Assembly (NCBI RefSeq): GCF_023283765.1
Contig: NZ_JAKILG010000028.1
Location: forward strand, 1-60,445
Source of the DNA: Shewanella profunda
Lineage (GTDB): Bacteria > Pseudomonadota > Gammaproteobacteria > Enterobacterales > Shewanellaceae
Length of the DNA: 60,445 nt
Reading direction: 5' to 3'
Part shown: positions 44,726-52,853 of the stretch, piece by piece
Position numbering within the stretch: position 1 is the first letter of the stretch
Layout: each line of letters starts with the position of its first letter
Position numbers and translations under genes: made by a program
Notes under the pieces: model-generated
Databases searched by the model: none
What the model was told of the DNA's origin: nothing
What the model saw: only the letters and a program-made list of their open reading frames with translations

Positions 44726-44754
44726 ACTATCGGCTAATTGACAGAGTATGTCAA
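44726..44754 (-). promoter_or_regulatory. rpoH promoter with overlapping dyad
   Basis: On the minus strand, TTGACA (44754-44749) and GATAGT (44731-44726) are 17 bp apart. The -35 is half of an exact inverted repeat, TTGACA-N5-TGTCAA, that extends into the spacer. Confidence 0.6.
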
Positions 44755-44867
44755 CCTTCGCCCGTCTAGGGGGTTACTTTTAACCCCGTTGAGTAGACAT
44801 TGCAAGTGAACAAAAGTTCATCGTTAACGTTTTTTGCCTATCCATTCTAGATTTAATTTATTGATAA

Positions 44868-45833
44868 CTAAGAAGGTTCAATTGCCCGCAGATGTTGTCG
44901 TACGGATAAATACGAACCCAACCAGCCTAGGAAGGATGCTAACCCCACTAATTGTAGCAGCTCTAATAATGTGAGTGATTTCATTTCAAGTTGGCTGCCA
45001 TACAAACCCAACAACTCAGCGAGCGCCGAGTCGAGATACCAAACGAGTAAATTAATAATAATCCAAGCTAATATGCCACCAATGACCCCATACCAAATAC
45101 CGGTATAAAGGAAGGGTCGCTGGATAAAAGACTCGGTCGCTCCCACTAATTTCATCACTTCTATTTCGGTACGGCGGTTCATAATCGCCAAACGAATCGT
45201 GTTACCGATAACCAGCACGACGGCCAATACCAGTAAAGCGGCAATCGCCATCACAGTACGTTCGAGCAAGCGAACTACCGCCTGTAAACGCTCAAGCCAT
45301 TCGATATCTAGGCGGCCAAAGCTAATTTCTGGTTCACGCTCTAATTTAGTTAATAGCTCACGTGCTCCCACAGGGGTGGAGTATCTCGGTGTAGGTGTCA
45401 CAGTAATAACGGCTGGGAGTGGATTTTTATCAAGGTAAGCCAAGGCTTCACCAAAGCCAGATAGACGCTGGAACTCCTCTAAGGCTTGGTTGCGATCGAT
45501 ATACTGCACCTTGTCCACTTCGGAGTAAGTACGGATGCGCGTTAGCAGACTCTGGATCGTTTGCTCACTGCGATTTTCATCAATAAATAATGAGATCTCT
45601 GCGGCGCTGTTCCATGAACTGGTAATAGTCTCAGCGTTTTTAACTAAGACCTGTAGTGCTGCTGGTAAACTTAAGCTCACGCCCAGCACCGCCATGGTCA
45701 TTACCGATGAAACGGGATTACGCCACAGCTCGCCCATACTCGCCATTGCCTGCTGTGCGTGCCGGATAAAAAACATCACAATCCGACCCGATATCGGCAA
45801 TTTACTGCGGGTTAACTTCGCTTTATCGCTCAT
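44868..45833 (-). CDS. ftsX: FtsX, divisome ABC transporter membrane subunit
   Basis: A 321-residue membrane protein with four helices and a large periplasmic loop after helix 1. Helices include VMTMAVLGVSLSLPAALQVL and MAIAALLVLAVVLVIGNTIR, and the coupling region is IMNRRTEIEVMKLVGATESF. FtsEX connects cytokinesis to activation of peptidoglycan hydrolases via EnvC-type partners. Its start overlaps the ftsE stop by four bases (ATGA). Confidence 0.95.
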   Translation of the reverse strand: MSDKAKLTRSKLPISGRIVMFFIRHAQQAMASMGELWRNPVSSVMTMAVLGVSLSLPAALQVLVKNAETITSSWNSAAEISLFIDENRSEQTIQSLLTRIRTYSEVDKVQYIDRNQALEEFQRLSGFGEALAYLDKNPLPAVITVTPTPRYSTPVGARELLTKLEREPEISFGRLDIEWLERLQAVVRLLERTVMAIAALLVLAVVLVIGNTIRLAIMNRRTEIEVMKLVGATESFIQRPFLYTGIWYGVIGGILAWIIINLLVWYLDSALAELLGLYGSQLEMKSLTLLELLQLVGLASFLGWLGSYLSVRQHLRAIEPS

Positions 45834-46546
45834 TGCCCTTCACCTCTATTGGTCGGCGCACTGCGTGCGTGCACGCTATGGTGGAGCTCTTGTGCGCCCA
45901 ACATTCGGCCTTGTTTTAAGGTGAAAGTGCGGTACTTCATCCGCGCAATCAGCCCCAGATCATGGGTAGCAATTAATACGCTAGTGCCCGCATCGTTAAA
46001 GGTTTCAAACAGACGCAAAATATCCATCGATAATTTGGGATCTAAGTTACCCGTAGGTTCATCGGCGAGCAGCAAAGGGGGTTTGTTCACAATCGCACGG
46101 GCGATGCCCACACGCTGTTGTTCACCACCAGACAACATAATTGGGTTATGGCGTTCTTTGCCATATAAACCGACCATGTCGAGTGCACCAGCCACCCGCT
46201 TACGGATTTCTCCGTGGGAAAACCCTTCAATCACCAAAGGCAGAGCCACGTTGTCGAACACGCTACGGTCCATCAACAGATGATGGCTTTGGAAAATCAT
46301 GCCGATATTACGGCGTAAATAAGGCACATGCTTAGCACTAATTTTGGCAATATCATGGCCGTTAATCGCGACTCGACCCGTTGTCGCCCGTTCGATAACG
46401 GTGATCAATTTCAACAGCGTACTTTTACCCGCACCCGAGTGGCCGGTTAAAAATGCCATTTCACCTTGCTGTAGGTGAAAATTGACATCTTCCAGCGCCA
46501 TTTGGCCGCCAGGATAAATCTTACTGACCTGCTGAAAATCAATCAT
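45830..46546 (-). CDS. ftsE: FtsE, divisome ABC ATPase
   Basis: A 238-residue ABC ATPase partner of FtsX, with Walker A GHSGAGKST, signature LSGGEQQRVGIARA, and Walker B LLLADEPTGNLDP followed by the H-loop ATHD. It is four bases downstream of ftsY and overlaps ftsX, so ftsY-ftsE-ftsX is one operon. It has a C-terminal tail rich in His, Ser and Arg. Confidence 0.96.
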   Translation of the reverse strand: MIDFQQVSKIYPGGQMALEDVNFHLQQGEMAFLTGHSGAGKSTLLKLITVIERATTGRVAINGHDIAKISAKHVPYLRRNIGMIFQSHHLLMDRSVFDNVALPLVIEGFSHGEIRKRVAGALDMVGLYGKERHNPIMLSGGEQQRVGIARAIVNKPPLLLADEPTGNLDPKLSMDILRLFETFNDAGTSVLIATHDLGLIARMKYRTFTLKQGRMLGAQELHHSVHARSAPTNRGEGQ

Positions 46547-46549
46547 AAA

Positions 46550-47995
46550 TTAGCTATCCGCTTTTTCTTGAGTGAACAAGGCATCGATAAACTCTTTTGA
46601 ATTAAAGGTCCGCAAATCATCAATTTGCTCACCGACACCTATGTAACGGATCGGAATGTTAAACTTGTCGGCAATCGCAAATACCACGCCACCCTTAGCC
46701 GTTCCATCTAACTTGCTGATAGTAAGACCCGTTACACCCACGGCTTCTTGGAATAACTGCGCTTGACTGATGGCATTTTGCCCCGTGCTCGCATCCAGTG
46801 TCAGCATAACCTCATGTGGCGCTTCTGGGTCGAGTTTCTTCATCACCCGCACAACTTTCTTTAACTCTTCCATCAAGTGGGCTTTATTTTGTAGACGACC
46901 AGCAGTGTCAGCGATCAACACATCTACTTTACGCGCCTTCGCGGCTTGCAGTGCATCGAACAATACTGAGGCACTGTCCGCGCCAGTATGCTGGGCGACG
47001 ACGGTAATATCGTTGCGTTGTCCCCACACCTGTAATTGCTCTACCGCTGCTGCGCGGAAGGTATCACCGGCGGCTAACATCACCGATTTACCTTGGCTTT
47101 GATATTGTTTAGCCAATTTGCCGATAGTGGTAGTTTTACCCACACCATTGACGCCGACCATTAAGATCACAAATGGGCCATTGGCATTGTCGGGCACTAA
47201 CGGAATAGCGACGGGATCGAGTGTTTTTTGCAACTCATCGCGCAGTAAATCATATAGAGCCTCAGCATCTTTAAGCTGCTTACGTGATGCATGCTCGGTC
47301 AACTTTTTAATTAATCGCGTTGTAGTTTCGACGCCAACGTCAGCAATCAGTAACTGTTCTTCAAGCTCATCGAATAGATCATCATCAATCTTTTTGCCGC
47401 GAAATAGGCCAATAAAACCACTACCAATGTTTTCACTGGTGCGCATCAAGCCGCGTTTAAGGCGAGCAAATAGTCCTTCTTTCACTGGCCTTGCCTGTGG
47501 CTCTGGCTGCAATTCGGTGACAGGTTCAGTGGTTTGTTCAGCTTCGGCTTGAACTAATTGCTCTGCAGCGGCTTGCTCGGCCGCTAACTGCTGTGCTGCC
47601 AATTGTTCTACGATACGTTGCTCTGCTTCTAACTGTGCGGCGGCTAACGTCTCTGCGGTATGCTTTTCGGCCCTGAGTAGTTCTGCGGCCAAACGTGCTG
47701 CTTCGGCTTGCTGCTTAGCGAAGTCCAGCGCTTCAATTCGCGCATGCTCTAGGGCAAATTGCTCTGCTTCGGCTTTTATCTGTGCTTGTTCGACAGCGAA
47801 TTGTTCCGAAGCCTGTTTTTCGGTGTGAGCTTGACCTTCGGCCCCTGCAGCCAAACGTTGCGCCTCTGTTTGTTCCTGCTCCAAAGGCTGTGCTGCATCA
47901 GTATCTTGTGTTGGAGTAACGACTGGAGTTTCAGCGACAACCTCATCTTGTGACTTATCTTTACGAAACCAAGAGAATAAACCTTTCTTTGCCAT
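46550..47995 (-). CDS. ftsY: FtsY, SRP receptor GTPase
   Basis: A 481-residue SRP receptor. The N-terminal ~165 residues are a low-complexity Ala/Glu/Gln acidic region (the A domain, longer repeats of AAE and QLAAEQ), followed by the NG domain. The P-loop is GVNGVGKTTTIGKLAKQY; other motifs are AAGDTFRAAAVEQL, DTAGRLQNKA and TKLDGTAKGGVVFA. It docks ribosome-SRP complexes to the inner membrane. ATG 47995 follows a short gap; rsmD is divergent beyond it. Confidence 0.96.
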   Translation of the reverse strand: MAKKGLFSWFRKDKSQDEVVAETPVVTPTQDTDAAQPLEQEQTEAQRLAAGAEGQAHTEKQASEQFAVEQAQIKAEAEQFALEHARIEALDFAKQQAEAARLAAELLRAEKHTAETLAAAQLEAEQRIVEQLAAQQLAAEQAAAEQLVQAEAEQTTEPVTELQPEPQARPVKEGLFARLKRGLMRTSENIGSGFIGLFRGKKIDDDLFDELEEQLLIADVGVETTTRLIKKLTEHASRKQLKDAEALYDLLRDELQKTLDPVAIPLVPDNANGPFVILMVGVNGVGKTTTIGKLAKQYQSQGKSVMLAAGDTFRAAAVEQLQVWGQRNDITVVAQHTGADSASVLFDALQAAKARKVDVLIADTAGRLQNKAHLMEELKKVVRVMKKLDPEAPHEVMLTLDASTGQNAISQAQLFQEAVGVTGLTISKLDGTAKGGVVFAIADKFNIPIRYIGVGEQIDDLRTFNSKEFIDALFTQEKADS

Positions 47996-48208
47996 GTGTG
48001 ATTCCAGCGCTCTACTTCAGTATTGAATTTTGAATAAGACCCTGATGTTATACCAGATTACCTTGGCAATTACGCCCAAAAAGTCAGCAATTAGCTAAGC
48101 TCTCTTAGCCTTCTCACCTTTTCGTGAGACTTTGATATAAAATAGCGGTCTTTATTAAGGTGGCATAGTCTACCACTTTCTTTCTTCAGGCAAAATCACG
48201 GGGGAGCT

Positions 48209-48889
48209 TTGATTAAGAACCGAGCGGCCAATCATAGTGCGGTCAAACATAGTGCGACCAAAAATCCAGCTGCCAAAAATAAACTGGGCACAGGCCAAGT
48301 GCGGATCATTGCTGGGCAATGGCGTTCGCGTCGTTTACCTATTCAGGATCTCGATGGCTTACGTCCAACAACAGACAGAGTACGGGAAACACTGTTTAAC
48401 TGGCTTGCCAATGACATAGTGAATGCTCGTGTGCTCGATTGTTTTGGTGGTAGTGGTGCACTGGCCTTCGAGGCATTATCTCGCTATGCCAGCTTTGCCA
48501 AGATTATCGAGTTGCAACGCACCGCTGCCATGCAGTTAAAAGACAATCTACAGACCCTAAAATGTGACAAGGCCGAAGTACTCAATGCCGATACGTTAGT
48601 GGTGCTGCAAAGGGGCTGCGAGCAAGGCTTTGATGTGGTGTTTATCGACCCTCCTTTTCGTAAAGGTTTAGCTGAAAAGACCATTCAACTGCTCGACACC
48701 CATGACTGGCTCAATGATGGCGCTTTGATTTATGTCGAAATCGAGTCTGAATTATCCCAGCTCGCCATTCCACCTTGCTGGCAGGCCTTAAAAGAAAAGA
48801 ATGCTGGGCAAGTGAGCTACCGTTTATATCAATATCAAGATGCAGACACGGCTAAGATAGAAGAGGAAAACCATGCCCTTGCTGATTAA
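48209..48889 (+). CDS. rsmD: RsmD, 16S rRNA m2G966 methyltransferase
   Basis: A 226-residue SAM methyltransferase that methylates G966 of 16S rRNA. It has VRIIAGQWRSRRLPI, RPTTDRVRETLFNWL, motif I VLDCFGGSGALAFEALSR, and the catalytic VFIDPPFRKGL. The start appears to be a TTG at 48209 preceded by GGGGGAGC; there is no ATG before the conserved region. The first 30 residues are a low-complexity AA/KHSA/KNPA stretch not typical of the family. It is divergent from ftsY, as in E. coli, and overlaps the next gene by 17 bases. Confidence 0.92.
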   Translation: MIKNRAANHSAVKHSATKNPAAKNKLGTGQVRIIAGQWRSRRLPIQDLDGLRPTTDRVRETLFNWLANDIVNARVLDCFGGSGALAFEALSRYASFAKIIELQRTAAMQLKDNLQTLKCDKAEVLNADTLVVLQRGCEQGFDVVFIDPPFRKGLAEKTIQLLDTHDWLNDGALIYVEIESELSQLAIPPCWQALKEKNAGQVSYRLYQYQDADTAKIEEENHALAD

Positions 48890-49169
48890 CTTAGGCAAAA
48901 CCATTACGCTAGTTGCTTGGCTGATGATGATCTATAACCTCATCATACCATTTGACGGTAATGTAGCGATTATTTTGAATATTTTGCTTGGGATTACCAG
49001 CATGATGCATTGCTTCCAAGTGGCAATCTTCCATATGCTGTTTAAGAACTTGCTGCCGCTAAATAAAAAAGATTATCTGCAAGTGTTTATCTTCGGTATT
49101 TTTAGCCTGTTAGTTTATCGTCAACGTGTTTTAGCGACGACAAATGCGCAGGAAAATTATCAGCAATGA
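48873..49169 (+). CDS. DUF1145 membrane protein (YhhL-like)
   Basis: A 98-residue inner-membrane protein of the DUF1145 family, with about three helices: LGKTITLVAWLMMIYNLIIPF, VAIILNILLGITSMMHCFQV and LQVFIFGIFSLLVY. Its start lies within the end of rsmD, with AGAGGAAAACC ahead of ATG 48873. The rsmD-DUF1145 pair is conserved in enterobacteria (yhhL). Function unknown. Confidence 0.85.
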   Translation: MPLLINLGKTITLVAWLMMIYNLIIPFDGNVAIILNILLGITSMMHCFQVAIFHMLFKNLLPLNKKDYLQVFIFGIFSLLVYRQRVLATTNAQENYQQ

Positions 49170-49189
49170 AGAGTTATAATCCAGGCAGC

Positions 49190-49215
49190 AAAAAGCCCTC
49201 AAAAGAGGGCTTTTT
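49190..49215. terminator. Bidirectional terminator between DUF1145 gene and cymA
   Basis: An 11-bp stem AAAAAGCCCTC/GAGGGCTTTTT with an AAAA loop and T-runs on both strands. It ends the rsmD transcript and the leftward cymA transcript. Confidence 0.92.
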
Positions 49216-49242
49216 AGCTAAATAACAAATTGTTAAAACCTA

Positions 49243-49806
49243 TTATCCTTTTGGATAGGGGTGAGCTACACCTTTATGGCAGTCAACACAGGTTTTTCTG
49301 GCTTCTGCATCTTTCTTGAAGTTATTGGTGTGCATTCTGACAGCCATTTTGCTCATGGTTTCTGGCTGGTTTTCATAGATGCGAGTATGGCAGTGTTGAC
49401 AGTTAGCAGAGTCATTGCTGCGGAAATACTTGAGTGCCAGATCGGCTTGCTCTTTACGATTTTCATCCAGCCAAGCTTGTGTGTTAAAACCATCAATAGT
49501 TAAGAAACCATATAAGTCTTTAGATACAATGATTTTTTTAATCAAATAATCCACGGGACCATGTGGTAAGTGACAGTCTTGGCACTGAACAGTCACACCC
49601 GCACGACCACCACCATGGGCAGATGCCAGTACTTCATCCTTAAGTGAATGGTTGCTGTGACAGGACATACAGAACTCATCCGTACTTGTCGCATGTAAGG
49701 TTTGTTGGGTTGCGAAATAACCTACCACGCCGATAACAATACCGACGACCATTAGCGCCAGAATTGAATATTTTACGCTAGGTTTAAAGAGTGCACGCCA
49801 GTTCAT
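49243..49806 (-). CDS. cymA: CymA, tetraheme quinol dehydrogenase
   Basis: A 187-residue NapC/NirT-family cytochrome. One N-terminal membrane helix (YSILALMVVGIVIGVVGYFA) anchors a periplasmic domain with haem sites CMSCH (46), CQDCH (75), CQHCH (136) and CVDCH (173). CymA oxidises menaquinol and passes electrons to many periplasmic reductases in Shewanella (fumarate, nitrate, nitrite, Fe(III), DMSO). The sequence is a close match to the known protein in my memory. ATG 49806 has TGGAGA upstream. A perfect CRP site lies about 290 bp upstream, in keeping with cAMP-CRP control of anaerobic respiration in this genus. Confidence 0.96.
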   Translation of the reverse strand: MNWRALFKPSVKYSILALMVVGIVIGVVGYFATQQTLHATSTDEFCMSCHSNHSLKDEVLASAHGGGRAGVTVQCQDCHLPHGPVDYLIKKIIVSKDLYGFLTIDGFNTQAWLDENRKEQADLALKYFRSNDSANCQHCHTRIYENQPETMSKMAVRMHTNNFKKDAEARKTCVDCHKGVAHPYPKG

Positions 49807-50079
49807 TACTCTATCTCCAAAATTGCTAAAATTAGTTTTTATAAGACTAGTTTATGTTATTTCACTTATTAGAAATTTGATTCTAAGCCGAAAAACACCC
49901 ATTAAATTAAACTTAAAAGCGCAAAATGAGACATGGCTCTAACAATAAGAATAACAATTGGCTAAAACCAGCACTTGGCAACGTATTAATATACTTTAAC
50001 CAAAGCTAATTTAATCACCCAAAAATCTCAAGTTACCGAATTTTGGCAAAAATAAATCAATATGTTTATAAAGTTATTT

Positions 50080-50109
50080 TCACAATGTGAAATTGTGATC
50101 AACATCACA
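50080..50109. promoter_or_regulatory. CRP consensus site overlapped by second dyad
   Basis: TGTGA-TCAACA-TCACA (50094-50109) is an exact CRP consensus. TCACAAT (50080-50086) and ATTGTGA (50092-50098) form a second exact dyad sharing the left half. It lies 288 bp before the cymA start and 202 bp before the metal-cassette gene at 50311. The rest of 49807-50310 is AT-rich, with no gene seen. Confidence 0.7.
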
Positions 50110-50310
50110 CATTAAGGCGTTTGTACGACCACAAGGATCAACCACTTATGAAGAACGCTGCCGATTGATGACCAAATGTGCCGTATCATCATCGTAGTTA
50201 ACCTGGAATAGTGAAAAGGAAAGGACTTGGCATTCGCTGAAATGTGAGTTAACGCATTGCAGCAGAATGTCTCTGTGCTAGAATCGAACTGTTCATTATT
50301 TGGAATACTT

Positions 50311-50751
50311 ATGCATCAAACTCTTAGCCGTTATCTATTCGTCATATTCACTTTACTCGCACTTGTCGGGCAAGGTGTTGTGTCTAATGGTCACGCTATG
50401 GTGCCGCACACTATGGATATGAGTGCGATGAATCATAAGGTTGCGAATCAAGGAATGGACCACACTGCAATGATGCAAATGAACACAGAGAACACTTCTG
50501 ACTCCCATTCAATCGCCAACGCGGATTGCTGTAACGATAAAATGCTTCCCGGCGCAAAGCAGCATTGCTGTGATGGCACCACGTCATGTGCAAATGATTG
50601 TGGTCATTGTTTGACGATTTCAGTAGCTGGTACTCTTTTTAGCCCACACCTCTGGCCAAGTGTGAGTTTGAGCGATACCGCAATGGCCACTCCTATGCCT
50701 CATTTCCACTCTATCTCTTTGTCATCGGCCTTCAAACCACCGATAGCCTAG
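50311..50751 (+). CDS. Secreted Cys/His/Met-rich metal-binding protein
   Basis: A 146-residue protein with a signal peptide (SRYLFVIFTLLALVGQGVVSN) and a mature part rich in Met, His and Cys: HTMDMSAMNHK, MDHTAMMQMN, DCCNDKM, QHCCDGTTSCANDCGHC. It resembles small CopL/DUF2946-type proteins found beside copper systems. It leads the CusBA cassette and likely binds Cu or Ag in the periplasm; the exact role is inferred. ATG 50311 with TTTGGAA upstream; the longer frame from 50257 lacks a signal-peptide start. Confidence 0.65.
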   Translation: MHQTLSRYLFVIFTLLALVGQGVVSNGHAMVPHTMDMSAMNHKVANQGMDHTAMMQMNTENTSDSHSIANADCCNDKMLPGAKQHCCDGTTSCANDCGHCLTISVAGTLFSPHLWPSVSLSDTAMATPMPHFHSISLSSAFKPPIA

Positions 50752-51020
50752 CCTCACTTTGCCCTAAATGGGCTAATCAGCCCTTAGTAAAAGTTAAGCT
50801 AAAACGAGAATTCGGTTAGCCCAAAGCTAACACCCAATTTAGCCGTTTATTGTGGTGCCATATTGTCAATATAGGCGCCCGAGCCCAGCAAAACGCGTAT
50901 TACTGAGCAGTTTGCTAATCTTTAGTGTCATCCGCCATTTGAGGCGAATACCTTTGATTAACATGCTCACTATCGTTTTATGCGCTCATATTCGGCCGTT
51001 AATCCGATGGAGTGAACTAT

Positions 51021-51281
51021 ATGAAAATATTAATAAATCTTGCCTTAATTGCCTTATTGATAACCAGCACTAACTCGTTCGCTACGGCTACGGTGCACGA
51101 ACATCAGCATGACAATGTCAGCCCACAGGAACAAGCTCACACCCATATTTGCCCCATGCACCCTGAAGTGACAGGCAGTAAAGAGGACACTTGCCCTAAA
51201 TGTGGTATGAACTTAGAGCCAAAGGCGGTAGAAGCAAAACCGGCTGAAGGTGTAGTGAAAAACGCACACAAACACCACTAA
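51021..51281 (+). CDS. Small secreted heavy-metal-binding-domain protein
   Basis: An 86-residue protein with a signal peptide (MKILINLALIALLITSTNSFA) and one heavy-metal-binding domain, THICPMHPEV...CPKCGMNLEP, with His-rich ends (HEHQHDN, NAHKHH). The same domain occurs twice in the next gene. It may pass Cu or Ag to CusB. ATG 51021 has GGAG eight bases upstream; GTG 51012 is less likely. It ends 21 bases before the CusB start. Confidence 0.78.
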   Translation: MKILINLALIALLITSTNSFATATVHEHQHDNVSPQEQAHTHICPMHPEVTGSKEDTCPKCGMNLEPKAVEAKPAEGVVKNAHKHH

Positions 51282-51302
51282 GCTTTGCTGGAGATGAGGT
51301 AT

Positions 51303-52844
51303 ATGAATCCATTTAAAACCGTAAAAAAGCAGGGGCCAAATGCAGTACTGATCATGAGTAGCTTACTCATGGGCGTACCTTTGTTGAGCCATGCCCAACT
51401 ATCGAATGAACAGGCATCCGTGCCGGCCACAGCCGCCGAGCATGATCATGCATCGAAAACAACCCCATTAAATCAGGTAAAAACCTACACTTGCCCAATG
51501 CATCCCGAGGTGCTCAGTCATGAGCCTGGTCGCTGTCCAAAGTGCAATATGTTTTTAGTTGAAAAGGAAGGGGAAGAGGCTAATTCAACAGACCCACATG
51601 CGGAACATCAGCATGCGGATCCGTTAGCGACAGACAATGGGCAAACCTCGACCGCAAAAGCCGCGAGTCAAGTGTTCGATACGCCCACACCTAAGGTTGG
51701 CAACCTAGTTAAAAAAGCGAACCAAGAAACAACAACTAAGTATATTTGTCCTATGCATGCCCACATCATCAGTGATGTACCCGGCACTTGCCCCATCTGT
51801 GGCATGAACTTGGAAAAAGTCGAAACTGGCGGAAATACCCAAGAAATCAATATCAACGTCTCTGGCAGCATGCAACAAGCGCTCGCCATTAAAGTCGCTA
51901 AGGTTGAGCGTGACACTCTGTGGAAATTTGTCGAAACCGTTGGCCAAGTCGATTATAACGAGAGCCAAATTACGCATATCCACGCCAGAGTAACGGGTTG
52001 GGTAGAAAAACTGATGGTCAAATCCATGGGGGATACGGTCAAGAAAGGGCAACTACTCTACGAGATCTACTCACCGGATTTAGTGAACGCCCAGGATGAT
52101 TATTTACTCGCCTTAGATACAGCCAAAACTTCGGGCAACCAAAGATATCAAGATCTCGTCCGTAGAGCGGGGTTAAGGCTGTCGTTCCTTGGGTTTAACG
52201 AGCAACAAATCAAACGATTAACCGACTCGCGCCAAACCCAGTATCGCGTGCCCTTTTATGCCCAGCAGGATGGGGTTGTCGAAACACTCTCTATCCGTGA
52301 TGGTATGTATATTGAGCCATCCACCGAGGTGATGTCGTTAGTTGACCTCTCTAAGGTATGGGTGATTGCCGATGTGTTTGAAAATGAACAAAGTTGGATA
52401 GTAAAAGGCCAAGAGGCCGAAGTGGCGGTTCCCGCGATGAACTTAAGCGGGATCAAAGGCACCATAGATTATATCTATCCAGAGCTCGATCCTGTCACCC
52501 GCAGCTTACGCGTGCGCATAGTGCTAAATAACTCCCATGTTTCCCTTAGGCCCAAAACCCTCGCTAAGGTCTCGCTTTTTGGTGGCCCAAATAAGGACAC
52601 ACTAGTGATTCCACAGGAAGCCTTAATCCAAACGGGTAAACAGAATCGCGTGATAGTAAAACAAGACGACAATAGTTTTGCCGCCAAAGTCGTGACCGTC
52701 GGCATGATGAGTCAGGGTAAGGCAGAGATTGTCTCGGGTTTAACCGAAGGTGAACGTGTGGTGATCTCGGGGCAATTTTTACTCGACTCCGAGGCCAGCC
52801 TTAAGGGCAGCTTAATGCGTTTAAGCAGCGGTCATCAGCACTAG
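51303..52844 (+). CDS. cusB: CusB-type RND periplasmic adaptor with two metal domains
   Basis: A 513-residue membrane-fusion protein. A signal region (residues about 1-36) is followed by two heavy-metal-binding domains (TCPMHPEV...CPKCNMF near 68, and ICPMHAHI...CPICGMNLEK near 145) separated by a His-rich linker (DPHAEHQHADP). A lipoyl/hairpin/beta-barrel adaptor then follows (HIHARVTGWVEKLMVKSMGD, YSPDLVNAQDDYLLAL, LVDLSKVWVIADVFE). It links the CusA pump to an outer-membrane channel. ATG 51303 has GGAG nine bases upstream. Confidence 0.9.
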   Translation: MNPFKTVKKQGPNAVLIMSSLLMGVPLLSHAQLSNEQASVPATAAEHDHASKTTPLNQVKTYTCPMHPEVLSHEPGRCPKCNMFLVEKEGEEANSTDPHAEHQHADPLATDNGQTSTAKAASQVFDTPTPKVGNLVKKANQETTTKYICPMHAHIISDVPGTCPICGMNLEKVETGGNTQEININVSGSMQQALAIKVAKVERDTLWKFVETVGQVDYNESQITHIHARVTGWVEKLMVKSMGDTVKKGQLLYEIYSPDLVNAQDDYLLALDTAKTSGNQRYQDLVRRAGLRLSFLGFNEQQIKRLTDSRQTQYRVPFYAQQDGVVETLSIRDGMYIEPSTEVMSLVDLSKVWVIADVFENEQSWIVKGQEAEVAVPAMNLSGIKGTIDYIYPELDPVTRSLRVRIVLNNSHVSLRPKTLAKVSLFGGPNKDTLVIPQEALIQTGKQNRVIVKQDDNSFAAKVVTVGMMSQGKAEIVSGLTEGERVVISGQFLLDSEASLKGSLMRLSSGHQH

Positions 52845-52853
52845 GAGCGCGGC

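Noticed and set aside
50852..51073. Plus-strand frame before the small heavy-metal-domain gene, considered as a remnant of an outer-membrane factor
   Set aside because: It overlaps the clear gene at 51021 in another frame, is only 73 codons, and shows no outer-membrane factor feature.
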